64,000 nucleotides of DNA from NCBI RefSeq assembly GCF_041146395.1, contig NC_091010.1:52906001-52970000 (forward strand), in the 5' to 3' direction. Below, one piece after another: positions 1-11,560 of this stretch. Numbering within the stretch: the first letter of the stretch is position 1; the number at the start of each line of letters is the position of its first letter. The notes below the pieces were generated by a model. That model was not told where the DNA came from. It searched no databases and worked only from the letters and a program-made list of their open reading frames with translations. The translations under genes and the position numbers were made by a program. This DNA comes from Eulemur rufifrons. Its lineage: Eukaryota > Chordata > Mammalia > Primates > Lemuridae.

Positions 1-299
1 CACCTTAGTGTAAAATGGAGATACAGAGGATTTGAAGTCATGACTTGTTGAAGTAGCATGTATTATTGGAACATGAGTCATTTTTCTATATCCCAAACTG
101 GCGTACAAATCGTCTGTATTAAGTAAACGCCCACCCTAACTCCCCAGGCTTATAACACTAAGGAAGCTGATACTCAATGTGTATGTTTTCTCTCTATAAG
201 AATATTGATGCTTTTTTGCTACATATTAAAAATTATAAAAAAAAAAGTTATGTGAATTTGTAATAATGGAGCCATATATCTGGTAATATAAAAGAACAC
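1..299. other. no feature recognised
   Basis: AT-rich sequence with no open frame of note and no repeat family I recognise. Confidence 0.5.
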
Positions 300-462
300 T
301 TTTAGCAATATTTTGCACCAGGCATTTCCCTAAGCTTTCACAGGAATTACCTCACTTAATATCACAATCCAATGAAATAGATACTCTTATTACCCCCATG
401 TTTCCTATGAACAAACTGAGGGCCAGAGAGATTGATTTAATAATCTATACTCATCAAACTAA
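300..462 (+). mobile_element. MIR SINE fragment
   Basis: The order of diverged blocks fits a sense MIR core and 3' half: a 'caggcatttccctaagctttcac' type start, 'ttacctcacttaat', 'gatactcttattaccccca', then 'gaacaaactgagggccagagag'. These match the MIR pattern of size comparison, Pol III-type core and '...ACTGAGGC.CAGAGAGG'. It is old and truncated, so the boundaries are approximate. Confidence 0.7.
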
Positions 463-2289
463 AATGTGCAAAACTGAGGTCTTATTGTAGATCTGTACGA
501 ATCTGGAGTCTACCTTTAACATTCATAAAATTCAGTTTACATGGATTTTTCATGGAAACAGCTATTGAATAAATGTGGTCCAGTAAATTAACAAATGGGG
601 TTAATATATGGATTATAGGGTCAAACAAAGCCAAGGAGTATGTTTCCAAGTAGTACATCTATTTCTATAAATTCTTGCCAACATTGGATATTCATAGGCC
701 ACATGAGTTTCTAATCCAATGTGAAGAAATACTAGGTGATCAATACTTATATGTTTCATGATTTGTTAAACACAATCTTTAGCAACTACTCCACCCCTAA
801 TTTCATCACCAACCATACTACTTTAATGAGAAAACTGTTAGAATATTAAGGTCCATCTGTTCACTTGACAATAAAGGACCACTCTGCTCCTAATCCAATG
901 TGTGTTGCTTCTACAATTTAAAATACAGCATCAGAGGTTAGCTCTGATATTTCCCCAAGTCTTTCTAGCACTTCTAGTTAAAAAGAGAGGCTAAAATGGA
1001 GTGTAATAAACTTTATTATCCATCTGCATCTTAAATGCAATGTACATTATTTAGGAAATGCATATGGATTTCTAAGTGTGACTCTGTTTGATAGTGTAGC
1101 TATCTGAGAAGGAAACTGTCCCAATCAACAGTAGACCATATCTAAAAGGTAACAGGTTATGTTTTGCTGTGACCAATTCTCATTTTCTAAAGCCTCCACC
1201 CTATGGGTGCTCTACGCCTGTGCCACTTTTAGTTGGGTGAACATTCTCCGCTTTTGTGTTTTCTTTGGAACATAGGCATTGTGTGTGAATGTGTTTTTGG
1301 GGACAAAAATTATTCAGTGCTCCATTAATGAGATAATGTATTTATTTATTATGACAATAAACACAGCTGCAAAATGGACCACAAAGAAATAGATGACTTG
1401 CAGATTTCTGTGCCCAATGTGTCAACGGTAATTGAGAAATAAATTAAATGATCCATCTGCTTCCCATCATCTACTCCTTTATTTTTGTCAGTATGCATGG
1501 TTTTAAAAACCAGCCAGAATTATTTATAATAATTACTCACTAAAAAAAATTCATGTAGAAATTGAATGACTTTGTAATGCAATTTTGCCAACCCTTAACA
1601 TACTGTGCTTCTTTCTAATGCACTCAAATCCAATGACTGTGATGAACTCCTTCTTGTTATTAATAGTTTTCACTTAATCATGCCAATACTATTGAATTTT
1701 CTCTTTATTAGTGTCTTATAGGCACTGCTAAAATAATATATCATATAATAGGCTTAACAATAATCTAATCTATTACCCTGGTAGTGCTTGCCAAGGAAAA
1801 AGAAAACAAACAAGAAATAAAAACAAAGTAAGTAAGTGAAGAATAAAATCTGTTTCATGCAGGTTACAATACAAGTTTCAATCTGCCTGTTAATAATATT
1901 CAGAGATGAGGGTTAAAACAGCCAATAGCAACTGGAACTAATTAAATATAATTGTACCATTTTTTTCTACTTCATTTTTATTACCTTGCAGGGAAACCAC
2001 AATGTCAGTGATAGACAAAGCAGCAATAACTTTTTTGTTTCCTCATTTTCACATTCATGCTTCTCTGCTCTGGGATTTTAGTTTGTATTCTTGAACCCCC
2101 AGGGACATCCCTGAGACAGCCCTATAAAATATTTGCAGCATTTGTTGGGGAGGGGAGGGGATAAGGATAGGAATGTGATGCTCTCTTTCAAAAAGTCTTT
2201 AATAGTATCATTTTTTATGACAAATGAAGTCCATGTTCACTGTTAAAGAAAAAGGAATAGAAAATATAGAAAATCAAAAAGAAAAAAAT
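463..2289. other. no gene or recognised repeat
   Basis: AT-rich, with many stops in all frames. I see no diagnostic repeat blocks, only short A or T runs (for example 237-246 and a G-rich patch near 2144-2160). Confidence 0.5.
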
Positions 2290-2515
2290 TACAAATCATC
2301 TACTGTCACCAAGCAAATATAACCACTGCTAACGTTTTTTTTTGTTTGTTTATTCTTCTAGTATTTATGTATGCACTCATACAGATATTTTCCAAACAAA
2401 GTTGGAATGCCATGAGACTGTTTTGTAACATATTTTTCTCAATTAACAATATAAGATATCTTTCATGTCTATAAATATAGATTCACTTCATTTTAATGGT
2501 TGCATAGGTGCAAGT
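2290..2515 (-). mobile_element. old L1 (L1M) 3'-end fragment
   Basis: The sequence runs through 'ttttgtaacatatttttctcaattaacaatataagatatctttcatgtc' into 'cattttaatggttgcatagg'. I associate this series with antisense L1M 3' regions ('...taatggctgcatagtattcc...'). It is diverged and truncated, and both family and strand are tentative. Confidence 0.45.
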
Positions 2516-4029
2516 TATGTTCCCAACTTCCTGTCGTTGTATACTTGGGCTGAGTGAACAATGACAGAGTGTTTGCTTCAGTTTCTTTCTGATCATGCTC
2601 CTTAAGTCTAGCGAAGGGACTGGTATTGCGCTTCCCTCTAAGATGAGGATGCTTTGGGCCCACATGTTAGAGGCTGTGTGGCCCAGTAACAGGAATGCTT
2701 CTAACCACTCGTACCAGTCACTTTAAAAAAAACAATGGGAAAAATAAAAGGCAGAGATGTTGTTAAGAGTTTGGGGTGCATGTCTCCAGTCTCTGCATTT
2801 CCTATTGTCATACAAGCCGACTTCCCTGCCAAGACAGGGTCTTGAGACTTGTGTCTATGGCACTGCTCATTGTGGTGACTGTAGGGTGTACAGAAAGTAA
2901 AGCCCTTTACTATTCACTACCGTGCAGCTTCCTTTCTGTAGCCAACTCTGCACACAGTGTGAGGTTCAACCATGTCTTTTATATTCCCTGTAATGAGATG
3001 GCTTGGGAGGAAAAAAAAGGCCTTATAACATATAGAGTTTAGTTTCTTGTCTCAGGATATGATGAAGAGAAAGTTACATTTTGAGACATCTTTTTTTCCT
3101 AATATTTTTCTCCCTCTTCTCTTTCCTTTTCTCCCTTCCCCCACACTCCACCCCGCCATCTTCCTTTCTCTATCTGAGCAGAGTGCTCTGCCAAGATAAC
3201 AACCTAGGCAAGACAATAGATTAGATTTTTTTTCCACAGTGGGTAATAGCCTTCTGCACAGAAGGTCAAGAAAGTACACGTACTCTTTGCTTGCCTAATA
3301 TGTCTGATCAATAATAGCTACTATTTTCAATTTTTAATACTTTCTCTCTTTTTTAAGAAAACACGCCTCCTCTTTTCCCTGCCTCATTTTCCTGCAGTTT
3401 ATTTATTCACAACTACTTGCATTCAAGCCCTTGTCTTAGGGCCTATTTCAGGAGGAACCAGCTGAACAGGATTCCTTGAGTCAAATCCTGCTCCTGAGTC
3501 TCCATTGTTACAGAGTGAAACCCCCACTTCTTATAGCTAAGAGCCATGACCTGCATCAATTCTCATGTCTGTGCCCACTTCACCCTATTTAAAAAGTCAG
3601 GTTGAGCCCCTTGTTTCCTGTACTCTCCTCCTATTTCCAGCCCCTGTTCCTGCAGTCATGCTATTACTTCAGCCTGGGATGTCCTGCAGCGGAGCTTCAC
3701 CCTCATGAGCTATGAGATTCTCAGCAAATACTTTACGTGTCTGTGTTGATCATTTTCAAGGCTTTTGTTCAGTATTGTAACCAGACTTAAGCTTTGTTTC
3801 AAGGCTCAGGCAGGTGGCCAAAGTCCACCTCCTATACCATCTCATATACATGAACATATTTTGCTTTTTACAAATATTATTCTCCTTTCCTCAAAAGTTT
3901 TCATTAAAAAAAAAAACACTTGAAGTAGCACTTATTAAAATATGCAAATACCAAAACAAAACTCACTAACCAAAAATTCCCAAACAACAGCAACTTAGCT
4001 CAAACAAAACTATAACTAAATATGAAAAT
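2516..4029. other. no gene or recognised repeat
   Basis: Several 60-90 codon open frames lie here on both strands (2776-3042 plus, 3052-3279 minus). They show no family motif, and the minus frame is biased by a pyrimidine-rich stretch at about 3080-3180. An A-rich patch precedes the L1 at 4030. No repeat family was recognised. Confidence 0.45.
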
Positions 4030-4832
4030 GGTCTCCAGCTCTATCCAGGATAGTACAAGAGGTGCTAGTTCACCATTGTTTTTTTGTGGCTAATACTTCA
4101 TGGTATACATAGACCATATTTTATTAATCCACTCATGTATTGATGGGCACTTGGGTTGTTTCCACATCTTTGTGATTGTGAATTGTGCTGCTACAAACAT
4201 TCTAGTGCAGATGTCTTTTTTATAGAATGTCTTTTTTTCCTCTGGGTAGATGCCCAGTAATGGGACTGCTGGATCAAATAGTGCTACTTGTATCTCTTTG
4301 AGGTATCTCTGTATTACTTTCCACAGAGGTTGTACTAATTTGCAGTCCCACCAACAGTGTATGAGTGTTCCTTTCTCTCTGCATCCATGCCAGCATCTAT
4401 TGTTTTGGGACTTTTTAACAAAAGACATTCTAACTTGGGTAAAGTGATATCTCATTGTGGTTTTAATTTGCCTTTCACTGATGATTAATGATGTTGAGCA
4501 TTTTTCATATATTTATTGGGCATTTGTCTTTCTTCTTTTAAGAAGCTTCTGTTCATGTCTTTTGCTCACATTTTAATAGGGTTGTTTGTTTATTGATTTG
4601 TTTGAGTTCTTTGTAGATTCTGGATATTAGCCCTTATAGGACCTATAGTTTGTGAATATTTTCTCCCATTCTGTAAGTTGTATATTTGCTCTGTTGATTA
4701 TTTCCTTAGCTGTTCAGTAGATTTTTAATTTAATCAAGTCCCATTTATTTGTTTTGTTGTTGCTGTAATTGCCATTGTGGTCTTAGTCATAAATTCTTTG
4801 CCTAGGCCAATGTCTAGAAGAATTTTTCCTAC
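4030..4832 (-). mobile_element. LINE-1, 3' part of ORF2, antisense
   Basis: The plus strand reads as reverse-complement L1 ORF2 for about 800 bases. It passes through 'tgggttgtttccacatcttt', 'gggtagatgcccagtaatgggactgctggatcaaat', the 'cagtcccaccaacagtgtatgag' block, 'tctcattgtggttttaatttgc', 'gttctttgtagattctggatattagccc', and ends near 'ttaatcaagtcccattt'. Wording such as 'gtgaattgtgctgctacaaacattc' and 'tcctctgggtagatgcccag' resembles strepsirrhine L1 more than human L1. The 5' end of the element is absent. Confidence 0.93.
4090..4455 (-). pseudogene. L1 ORF2p C-terminal remnant
   Basis: This 121-codon open frame is the C-terminal end of L1 ORF2p, the endonuclease/reverse transcriptase of LINE-1. 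The visible signatures are the conserved '[13 protein letters not shown]' block about 33 residues in, 'LLGIYP' near the middle, and '[17 protein letters not shown]' near the end. The reverse transcriptase and endonuclease domains are missing, so it cannot be active. The open frame suggests a moderately recent insertion compared with the other L1 pieces here. It lies inside the antisense L1 segment 4030-4832. Confidence 0.9.
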
Positions 4833-4835
4833 AAA

Positions 4836-5230
4836 TTTTTTGGCTCACAATTACGGAGGTCAGTTGGGTAGTTCCTCTGGTTGAACTCAGCTGGGCTCAT
4901 CATGAGTCTATCATCAGCTGGCAGATTGCCTGTCAGTTGGATAACTTAGGATGGACTCACTCCCAAGTCTGTCATTTGGCGGGTTGTCACGTATGGCAAA
5001 AATGGGGGTCTGTAAACTTCAGCTTCTTCACACAGGGTGAAAGAATCCAAAAGTCACAATGTCCAAAGCTGCAGAGCGTCATACTGGGCTAGAACCTGAA
5101 CAAGGTCACTTCTGCCAAAGGAAAGTCAAAATAAAACAATGCAGTGGAAATGGTTGAGGATTCAACCCATCCTTTAATAGGATATTGCAAAGTATTGTGG
5201 CCATATTTTACACTCTGCTACAGTCTCCAC
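4836..5230. mobile_element. LTR-like relic, possibly MLT1-type MaLR, antisense
   Basis: Blocks such as 'ggctcacaattacggaggtcag', 'ctcagctgggctcat', 'ggatggactcactcccaagtctg' and 'cacttctgcc' follow a pattern common in antisense mammalian MLT1-like LTRs (organ-like 'ggctcac-attctg-aggtcag ... cagctgggctcac ... gatggcctcactcac-tgtctg'). Divergence is high and no termini are visible. The class is inferred from memory of the consensus. Confidence 0.4.
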
Positions 5231-6639
5231 TGCAGATCTTTCAACATTCTGCAACCATTATTCTCCACTAATTGTTATTTCTGTTCACTCTCAAGAGCTG
5301 ATAGTATTTTTAAATTAAGAAAAATGAAAACAATAAATTATGTTTCTGTGGAGCAATATGTGCATAAAAGATTAAGTGAACAGGCAAATGCCCAAATGGC
5401 ACACGATTATTTCCAGGCAGATTAAGAAAACCTCGGTAGGTATTATTTTTAAAACCAAGATACTCTTCTGTGGCAACAGATGCTGCTGCCCTGGGGATGT
5501 CTTTCAATAATGAATATTTCTGCTAGAAAAGGAATTTCAACTGGTGTGATTGTGTCCCCAGAAAAAAGGTACTCCAGGAGCTAGAAAGCTCTGCAGCTAC
5601 TGTTGTTATTGCTTTTGGTTTACTCTATTAATCCATCCACAAAGGAGAGAATGTACACACATCACAATTTATAACATTTGTATGGCACTTTGGAGCAACA
5701 TTTTAGGAACGTTTAATAACTTAAGTTTTGTTGACTATGGCAGGGCTTCCATGGTGTACTCCCTTATAGAAACTCCGTAATCAGCCACCATTAAGAAATG
5801 AAATTTTATTCAATTAGTCTCTAGTAAAGAGAAGATCCCACCACACACATAAGACTCTGCAAACACACATAAGTTTTGGGAAATCTGCAAATTTTGAAAT
5901 TTAATTAATAAGGGTGAGATGATCTGGAAGCAGAATAAAGAAAAGGACATTTTGGTGTCTTTAAGCCATAATACGAGGTTTATCTCATGACCCCAGGATA
6001 AGAGATCCAGTTCTTTCACCTCACATGGTGCAAGGACCTTCATTTTTTGAAGAATGATTTGTTAGGATTTTCCAAACAATTATGTAAAGAGTAGAAAAAT
6101 CAGAAGTTCAAATTTAATGGAATCATAAAAGATCATGGTTACAATGGGCAAGTAGTCTTATATATAATATAGTTCACCCTCTATTTGATGCCTGTATCCA
6201 CATTAAACAATCATTTAGGGAGGGCCAAAATAATAGTAATAATGGAGAACCCACTACTTTTATGTTTGAAAAGTTTAAAACTTATTCACTTATGCATTTA
6301 TGTAATTGTTCAAAAAATGATTAACAATCACTTTGCTAGCAAGAAAAACTTGACAATGAATTAGGGATATGAGATTCTCACTTTAGAGAATCAAGAATAT
6401 ATTGAGAGATAAAATTGAATCAGAAAAATAATATAGCATTCTCCCCTATTCTGAGCTATATTTTCTTGTCTCACATTAAACTCACTATTTTTGGATAGAA
6501 CCTCTAAAATCAAACACAAGTCTGATCTTTCTCTTACTAAACATATCCATAAGGAATTTGAAGACAACTGCCAAGTCCCATTTGCAAACTAAAGATCTTA
6601 TTGATATTGATTGATTTATTCATAAATCCACAAATACAT
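5231..6639. other. no gene or recognised repeat
   Basis: Overlapping short open frames on both strands (5144-5425 plus, 5310-5507 minus, 5550-5780 plus, 5810-6043 minus) have no recognisable domains. No repeat blocks were recognised. Confidence 0.45.
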
Positions 6640-6745
6640 TTCTGATTAGTTTCTGATTATGAGAGAGGTCCTGAGGATACAACTGGTAACAATATACACA
6701 TAATTCCCACCTTCAAGAACAGTCCTGTCAATCATTTTTGCATAT
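6640..6745 (+). repeat. ancient dispersed repeat fragment, class unassigned
   Basis: The pattern 'ggtcctgaggatacaactggtaacaatatacacataattcccaccttcaagaacagtcc' resembles the common mammalian motif of '...gctggggatacagcagtgaacaaaacagac...ccctgccctcatggagc'. I see related starts near 17940 and 49565. Confidence 0.35.
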
Positions 6746-6989
6746 ACCATTGCTCTAGGTGAAAGAACTCTCAGCCAACTATCTCTCCATTTACCTGTTT
6801 CAAATACAACCAATACTATGTTAAAGATTTATTTACATTAGTGATTGATTTACATAAAAAGTATGTTAAATAGACTTTGAGTAGACATTTGTATTGTGGA
6901 TATAGAACCAAATGTCCATCCATGCCATTTGTTATTAACTTACCAAAATATGACTTCACTTTAAGTATTTTACAAAATACTTAAAGAAT

Positions 6990-7205
6990 TAATACCAGTC
7001 TATCACAAACTCTTCCAAAAAATTGAAGAGAAGGAAACACTTCCAAACTCATTTTACGAGGCCAATATTACCCTGATACTAAAGCCAGACAGTGATACTA
7101 CAAGAAAAGAAACCAGTAATAGACCAGCAATCCCAGTGAACATACATGCAGAAATCTTTAGCAAAACACTAGAGAGAACAGGACTCATAGAGGATTACAC
7201 AATTT
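6990..7205 (+). mobile_element. LINE-1 ORF2 fragment, sense
   Basis: The text 'cacaaactcttccaaaaaattgaagagaagg', 'ctcattttacgaggccaatattaccctgatac' and 'accagacagtgatac' follows the reverse-transcriptase region of L1 ORF2 in the sense orientation. Frame-breaking changes are present. It ends just before the FLAM-like monomer. Confidence 0.85.
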
Positions 7206-7234
7206 ATAAAGTGCCTTTTCTGGGGTAACTTTTT

Positions 7235-7371
7235 TCTTTTTTTTTTTTTTAGAAAGTTAGTCTCTCAGTGTTTTCCAGGCTGGTCTCAAAGTCCTTGCCT
7301 CAAGCAATCCTCCTGCCCCAGCCTCCAGAGTAGCTGGGACTATAGGCACCAGCCATCATACCTGGCTGAGC
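7235..7371 (-). mobile_element. 7SL-derived Alu monomer (FLAM-like), antisense
   Basis: A T-rich tail (7235-7250) is followed by 'ccaggctggtctcaaagtccttgcctcaagcaatcctcctgcc' and 'cagcctccagagtagctgggactataggcaccagcc', ending at 'acctggct'. Only one Alu arm is present and divergence is high, consistent with an old free monomer or an Alu arm. Confidence 0.8.
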
Positions 7372-7384
7372 ATAACTTCCTTCA

Positions 7385-8780
7385 TTTAACTTTTATTTGA
7401 AATTATTTTAGAAAATTAAAATTACAGCATGTTTCACAGATAGTAAATTCTTGTATGTCTTTCACCCAGCTTCCCCTAATGTTAACATCCCATATAACCA
7501 TAGTACATTTGTCAAAACTAAGAAATTAACATAGATACAGCGCTATTTGCTAAACTATAGATTATTTGGATTTCAAAAGTCTTTCCACTAATGTTTTTTT
7601 TCCTATTCTAATATTCAGTTTAGGATGCCACTTTTCATCTAGTTATCATGACTATATAATCTTTTTCAATCTCTAGTAGTCTCTAAGATTTTCCTTGTCT
7701 CTCAGAACCTTGACTCTTTTTAAGTGTAACAGATATTTTGTAGAGTGTCTCTCCATGTAGGTTCAGCTGAGGATATCTCATGATTATATTGGGGTTATAT
7801 CCATTTAGTGAAAAAAAAGACTACAGAAGAGAAGTCTCAATGAGCCCTTTTCATAGCATCATATCAACGCATTATATGTGAGAAAATATAATATATATGT
7901 ATATATATAAATGAATTTATGTTATTTATTTTGTTGTTATATTAGTGTCCCAGCTTTGGTTATTGGAAGTTCTTGCTGTCTGGCTTTTGTGTCATTTGAT
8001 GTGATATCAACTTTACTTATTGCTGGTGATGTTAAATTTGATTCCTTGGATAAGATGATGTCTGCACAATTTCTTCACAGTTTCTCTATAGGTTTCTTTA
8101 TGATAACATTTTCTCCCTCTTGTGTTATATTTGATAGAAATTAGTCCATAAGTCTAACCCACACTTAAGGGAAAAAGAATTAAGCTTCACTCTCTAGAGA
8201 GAGGAATATCAAGTAATTGACATAGATTAAATCCACTACAGAAATTAAATGTTTTATCAGAGATATTTTAAAGCTATGCAAATATTCTGTGTCTTAAAAT
8301 ATTGCCTACTGAATATAGCATTCCTCAGTGGATCCTGCATGCAGTAGTTATTACGAAGGCATTCTAATGTTTTTCCTTTTCCCTCATTTTTCTACAAATT
8401 ATTGTTTAGTGTTCTTATGTAAGAAAGAACTATCCTTTCTTCACTATGTATGTATTTATTCAATCATTTATTTATATAAATATAGATGCATGTATACTGA
8501 TTTTATTTCATGTGTTGTAATCCACTATTGTTACTGTTTATTTTGTTGTTTACATTGTTCCAGCTATACCATTCTGACATGCACCCATTTTTTCTTTTAC
8601 CCAAAACATCAGTTTACTTTTTGGTAAAACTAAATGTTACAGGGTTATCATGTATATTTCCTTCTCCAGCTCTAGAATTAGCCATTTCTCCAAGAAATCC
8701 TGATTCCTTTTATTGGAGAATGGTATTTAGAAACCAAGATCTGGGTTCATGGCTACAGTGGTGTCATTACTTCTAGGCTC
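7385..8780 (-). mobile_element. L1M-lineage non-coding segment, long copy (copy A)
   Basis: A long run of blocks that I associate with old mammalian L1 untranslated sequence: 'cttcacccagcttcccctaatgttaacatc', 'aagaaattaacatagatacag', 'tcatgactatataatctttttcaatct', 'gattccttggataagatgatgtctgc', 'tttattcaatcatttatttat', 'tccttttattggagaatggtatttagaaaccaagatctggg'. The same series appears at 36440-37265 and 46385-46725. The strand assumes that the neighbouring L1 3'UTR blocks are antisense. Family assignment is not verified. Confidence 0.6.
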
Positions 8781-8844
8781 TGTCAAAGAGGAGAACTAAG
8801 AAATATATTTACTTATATTAACCCACACATAACAGGACCTTTTT

Positions 8845-9259
8845 TCAAAAAACTCCTTTTGAGGCATGATTGACATATAAGAAGCTGTATATATTTAATG
8901 TATGCAACTTTATGAGCTTAGGGATAACCAAACTTCACCCTAAGAAACCATCACCACTATCCAGATCATAGACATTTCCACTGACTTTCAAAGCTTCCTC
9001 CTGCCTCCATCATTATTGTTGTTGTGGTTAAAAATATTTAAAATAAAACCTACCCTCTGAGCAAATTTTAAGTATACAATACAATATTCTTAGCTACAGG
9101 CACTGTGTTGTATAGTAGCACTTGAGAACTTACTTATCTGGCAGACAATGAACTCTACAGTTCCACAATTTCCAATTTTACAATTTCCATTTATACACCG
9201 AGATATGCATTTCTTCTTTCATGGTGAACATATTTTTAAAATATTTTATCGTACATGTC
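8845..9259 (-). mobile_element. L1M 3'UTR-like segment, antisense
   Basis: The text 'ttttgaggcatgattgacatataag', 'tatatttaatgtatgcaactttatgag', 'aaaccatcaccactatccagatcatagacattt' is the typical antisense L1M 3'UTR opening ('ttgaggtataattgacata...aaaccatcaccac.atcaagat...'). It is interrupted downstream by the Alu at 9271. Confidence 0.65.
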
Positions 9260-9270
9260 CTTAAATGGTC

Positions 9271-9606
9271 TTTTTTTTTTTTTTTTGAGACAGAGTCTCA
9301 CTCTGTTGCCCAGGCTAGAGTGAGTGCCGTAGTGTCAGCCTAGCTCACAGCAACCTCAAACTCCTGAGCTCAAGCGATCCTCCTGTCTCAGCCTCCCGAG
9401 TAGCTGGGACTACAGGCATGCGCCACCATGCCCGGCTAATTTTTTCTATATATATTTTTAGCTGTCCATATAATTTCTTTCTATTTTTAGTAGAGGTGGG
9501 GTCTCGCTCTTGCTCAGGCTGGTCTCGAACTCCTGAGCTCAAACGATCCGCCCACCTCGGCCTCCCAGAGTGCTAGGATTACAGGCGTGAGCCACCGCGC
9601 CCGGCC
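9271..9606 (-). mobile_element. full-length dimeric Alu, strepsirrhine type (copy 1)
   Basis: A complete antisense Alu: poly-T at 9271-9286, right arm, linker at about 9441-9490, left arm, ending in the complement of GGCCGGGCGCG at 9606. Direct repeats of 11 bases (CTTAAATGGTC) flank it at 9260-9270 and 9607-9617, which marks target-primed insertion. The linker contains the complement of ATTATATGGACAGCT, and the right arm has the 'ctgacgccacggcactcactctagcc' type sequence. Both features are typical of strepsirrhine Alus. An antisense 65-codon open frame inside it is not a gene. Confidence 0.97.
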
Positions 9607-9619
9607 CTTAAATGGTCTT

Positions 9620-10255
9620 ATAATAGGTGCTCTCAATTTTTTTTTTCTGTAAACACCAACATCTGGGATATTCCAAAGCCAATTTCTACTGGCTTTATTT
9701 CTACTACTTTTTTTTTTTTTTTTTTTTGTCTTTACTTTGAGTCACATTTTTTTTTCCTTGCATGTCTAGTAAGTCATTTATTGCATATTTAATATTGTGT
9801 ATTGTATATTCTATATATTTGTAACTCTGCGTCTTTTGATTTTCTTCCTCTGAAGAATGCTAAATTGTCTTGAAGTAGGCAGGTGACTTGACTGGTTGTG
9901 AGCTGCAAACTCTGTTGTTCCTATAATGCGAAACAGCGAAAACCTAAAACCTCTGCTTAATCCCCTTATCCTTTTGTTGTGTAACATTTCCACCCCCCAT
10001 CCCTTGGAATTTCCTCCCTAGTAAGGATATTTCAGGATCAGTCATGGAACTAGAGTAGTTTACAAACAGATTTTCACGCCTCCTTTCCAATGTCTTTTTA
10101 CTTTCTGGGATTCTGTTGTTTTCTAGTCTGTCTCATGGGACTCAGTCTTCTAATGCTTCAATCCTGTGAGACTCTTGGTTTATCTCTGTGTTCTAATCAT
10201 TTCATCATACCCTGAACTGTAGGAAATACCCAAGGTAAAATGTTGTATCGATGAA
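9620..10255. mobile_element. possible L1M non-coding continuation
   Basis: Poly-T patches (9709-9727) and 'ctttgagtcacatttttttttccttgcatgtctagtaagtcatt' resemble antisense old-L1 untranslated sequence. This would be the far side of the element split by the Alu. The resemblance is weak. Confidence 0.3.
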
Positions 10256-10904
10256 AATCATCCCTATTACAATTTCCTTATTTCAAGGGTTAACTTTTTT
10301 CCCAGTTTTTACTCACTTTTGCTTGTTTTTTTCATGCATTCAAGGATATTTTTTATTATATTTGCCAGAATTTATATCTATTATCTGTGGGAGGGTTAGT
10401 TCAATAAAGTCTCTCTACACCTTTTTTTTTAAAAGAATTGGAACTCGCTCTAGCAGATTTCTGCTTATAATTTCCTTAAACTAAAATAAAATTAAAAATG
10501 AAACTTTCTGTAATCTTGGGTCACATGAGATGTGTTTTATACATTATTATTTATTCTTTAAAAATATATCAGTGCAGACTTTGCATTTTTCAGGATTGTT
10601 TTGACATGCTTATGTCAAAATCTGCTGCTTCTTTCTACTGCCATGTCTTATTAAATTTTTACTTACATATACAACAGAAAAATAGCAAGCAATAAGAGAT
10701 TTTAATGAAAAAAGCAATTCCTTTAATACTAAAAGATGTTTAGAAAAGGGGAGGTGTAAGGTATTATTCTTAGGTTAGGCATTTCATAATCTAAAAGTAG
10801 TACACAACTGATCAGTTAACACACTGAGACAGACTAATTTATATTGTTAACTCGTTTGTCCTCTTTAAGAGAATATGATGCTGAGAGAATATTATGTTAT
10901 ACCG
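10256..10904. other. no gene or recognised repeat
   Basis: AT-rich. Two open frames of 77 and 65 codons (10251-10484 and 10498-10695 plus) are rich in Phe, Leu, Ile and Ser, as expected of AT-rich chance frames. Confidence 0.45.
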
Positions 10905-11100
10905 GTGATGATAATAATAGCTGTACTGTCAGATTCATGTATAGCCGGTCTTGTTTTTAGCACTAGACATGTATTATTTCATTTGACCTTTATAACTTAA
11001 GGTGAGTATTGAATCTGCCTTTTATAAATTACCATACTTCTGCTGGGAAAATGTAATTTTTCCGAAGTCTCAAATAAAATAAGTAGAACCAGGAGTTCCC
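10905..11100 (+). mobile_element. MIR SINE, strongly diverged
   Basis: 'gatgataataatagctgtactg', 'gtcttgtttttagcactagacatgtattatttcatttgacctttataac' and 'ggtgagtattg' follow MIR order (ataatagcta ... ctgttctaagcactttacatgtattaactcatttaatcctcac ... aggtaggtac). Confidence 0.5.
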
Positions 11101-11224
11101 AGAGGAGTAAGGAGATTAGAACTGGAAAAAATTGAAATATGAAAATTTACAAGATGTTAGTCAGATATGTTGTGAAAATACTCAATGAATTAAGTATATT
11201 AAGAAAGATTTTACTGAATAGCAA

Positions 11225-11560
11225 TGCCAGCAAGATGGTGGAATGCGAGATTGCAGCCCACATTATTCCCAAAGAAACAGATTTTGACAAACACCCATGG
11301 GACCCGAGAGTTGACTGGAGAGATTTTAGCACCGTATTTGAGAAAAAAATTCCAAGAATAGACCCACTGAGGAGAATAAAAACAGTTTCAATTTACCTGC
11401 ATCTCCGCTCCTACAGGACAGCACCAAAAGAGACATCCTCTTGTATCAAGAGAGACATCCTCAGTCTGAGATTTCTCCCATGGGGCAAAGTAAGAGTGGG
11501 ATAAGTACTTGATTTCTTCAGCCTCATGGGATATTGGTACCCAAGAGTAGAAATAAATGA
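11225..11560 (+). mobile_element. possible L1 5'-UTR-like segment joined to an L1 body
   Basis: 'gccagcaagatggtggaatgcgag', 'aaacagattttgacaaacacccatggg' and 'gaatagacccactgaggagaataaaaac' have the flavour of L1M 5' leader sequence ('caagatggcggag...'). They lie directly 5' of a sense L1 ORF2 piece. An open frame of 121 codons covers this stretch but matches no protein family. Origin as an L1 leader is an inference. Confidence 0.4.

Noticed and set aside
11139..11504. 121-codon plus-strand frame
   Set aside because: It falls in sequence that reads like an L1 leader rather than a host gene.
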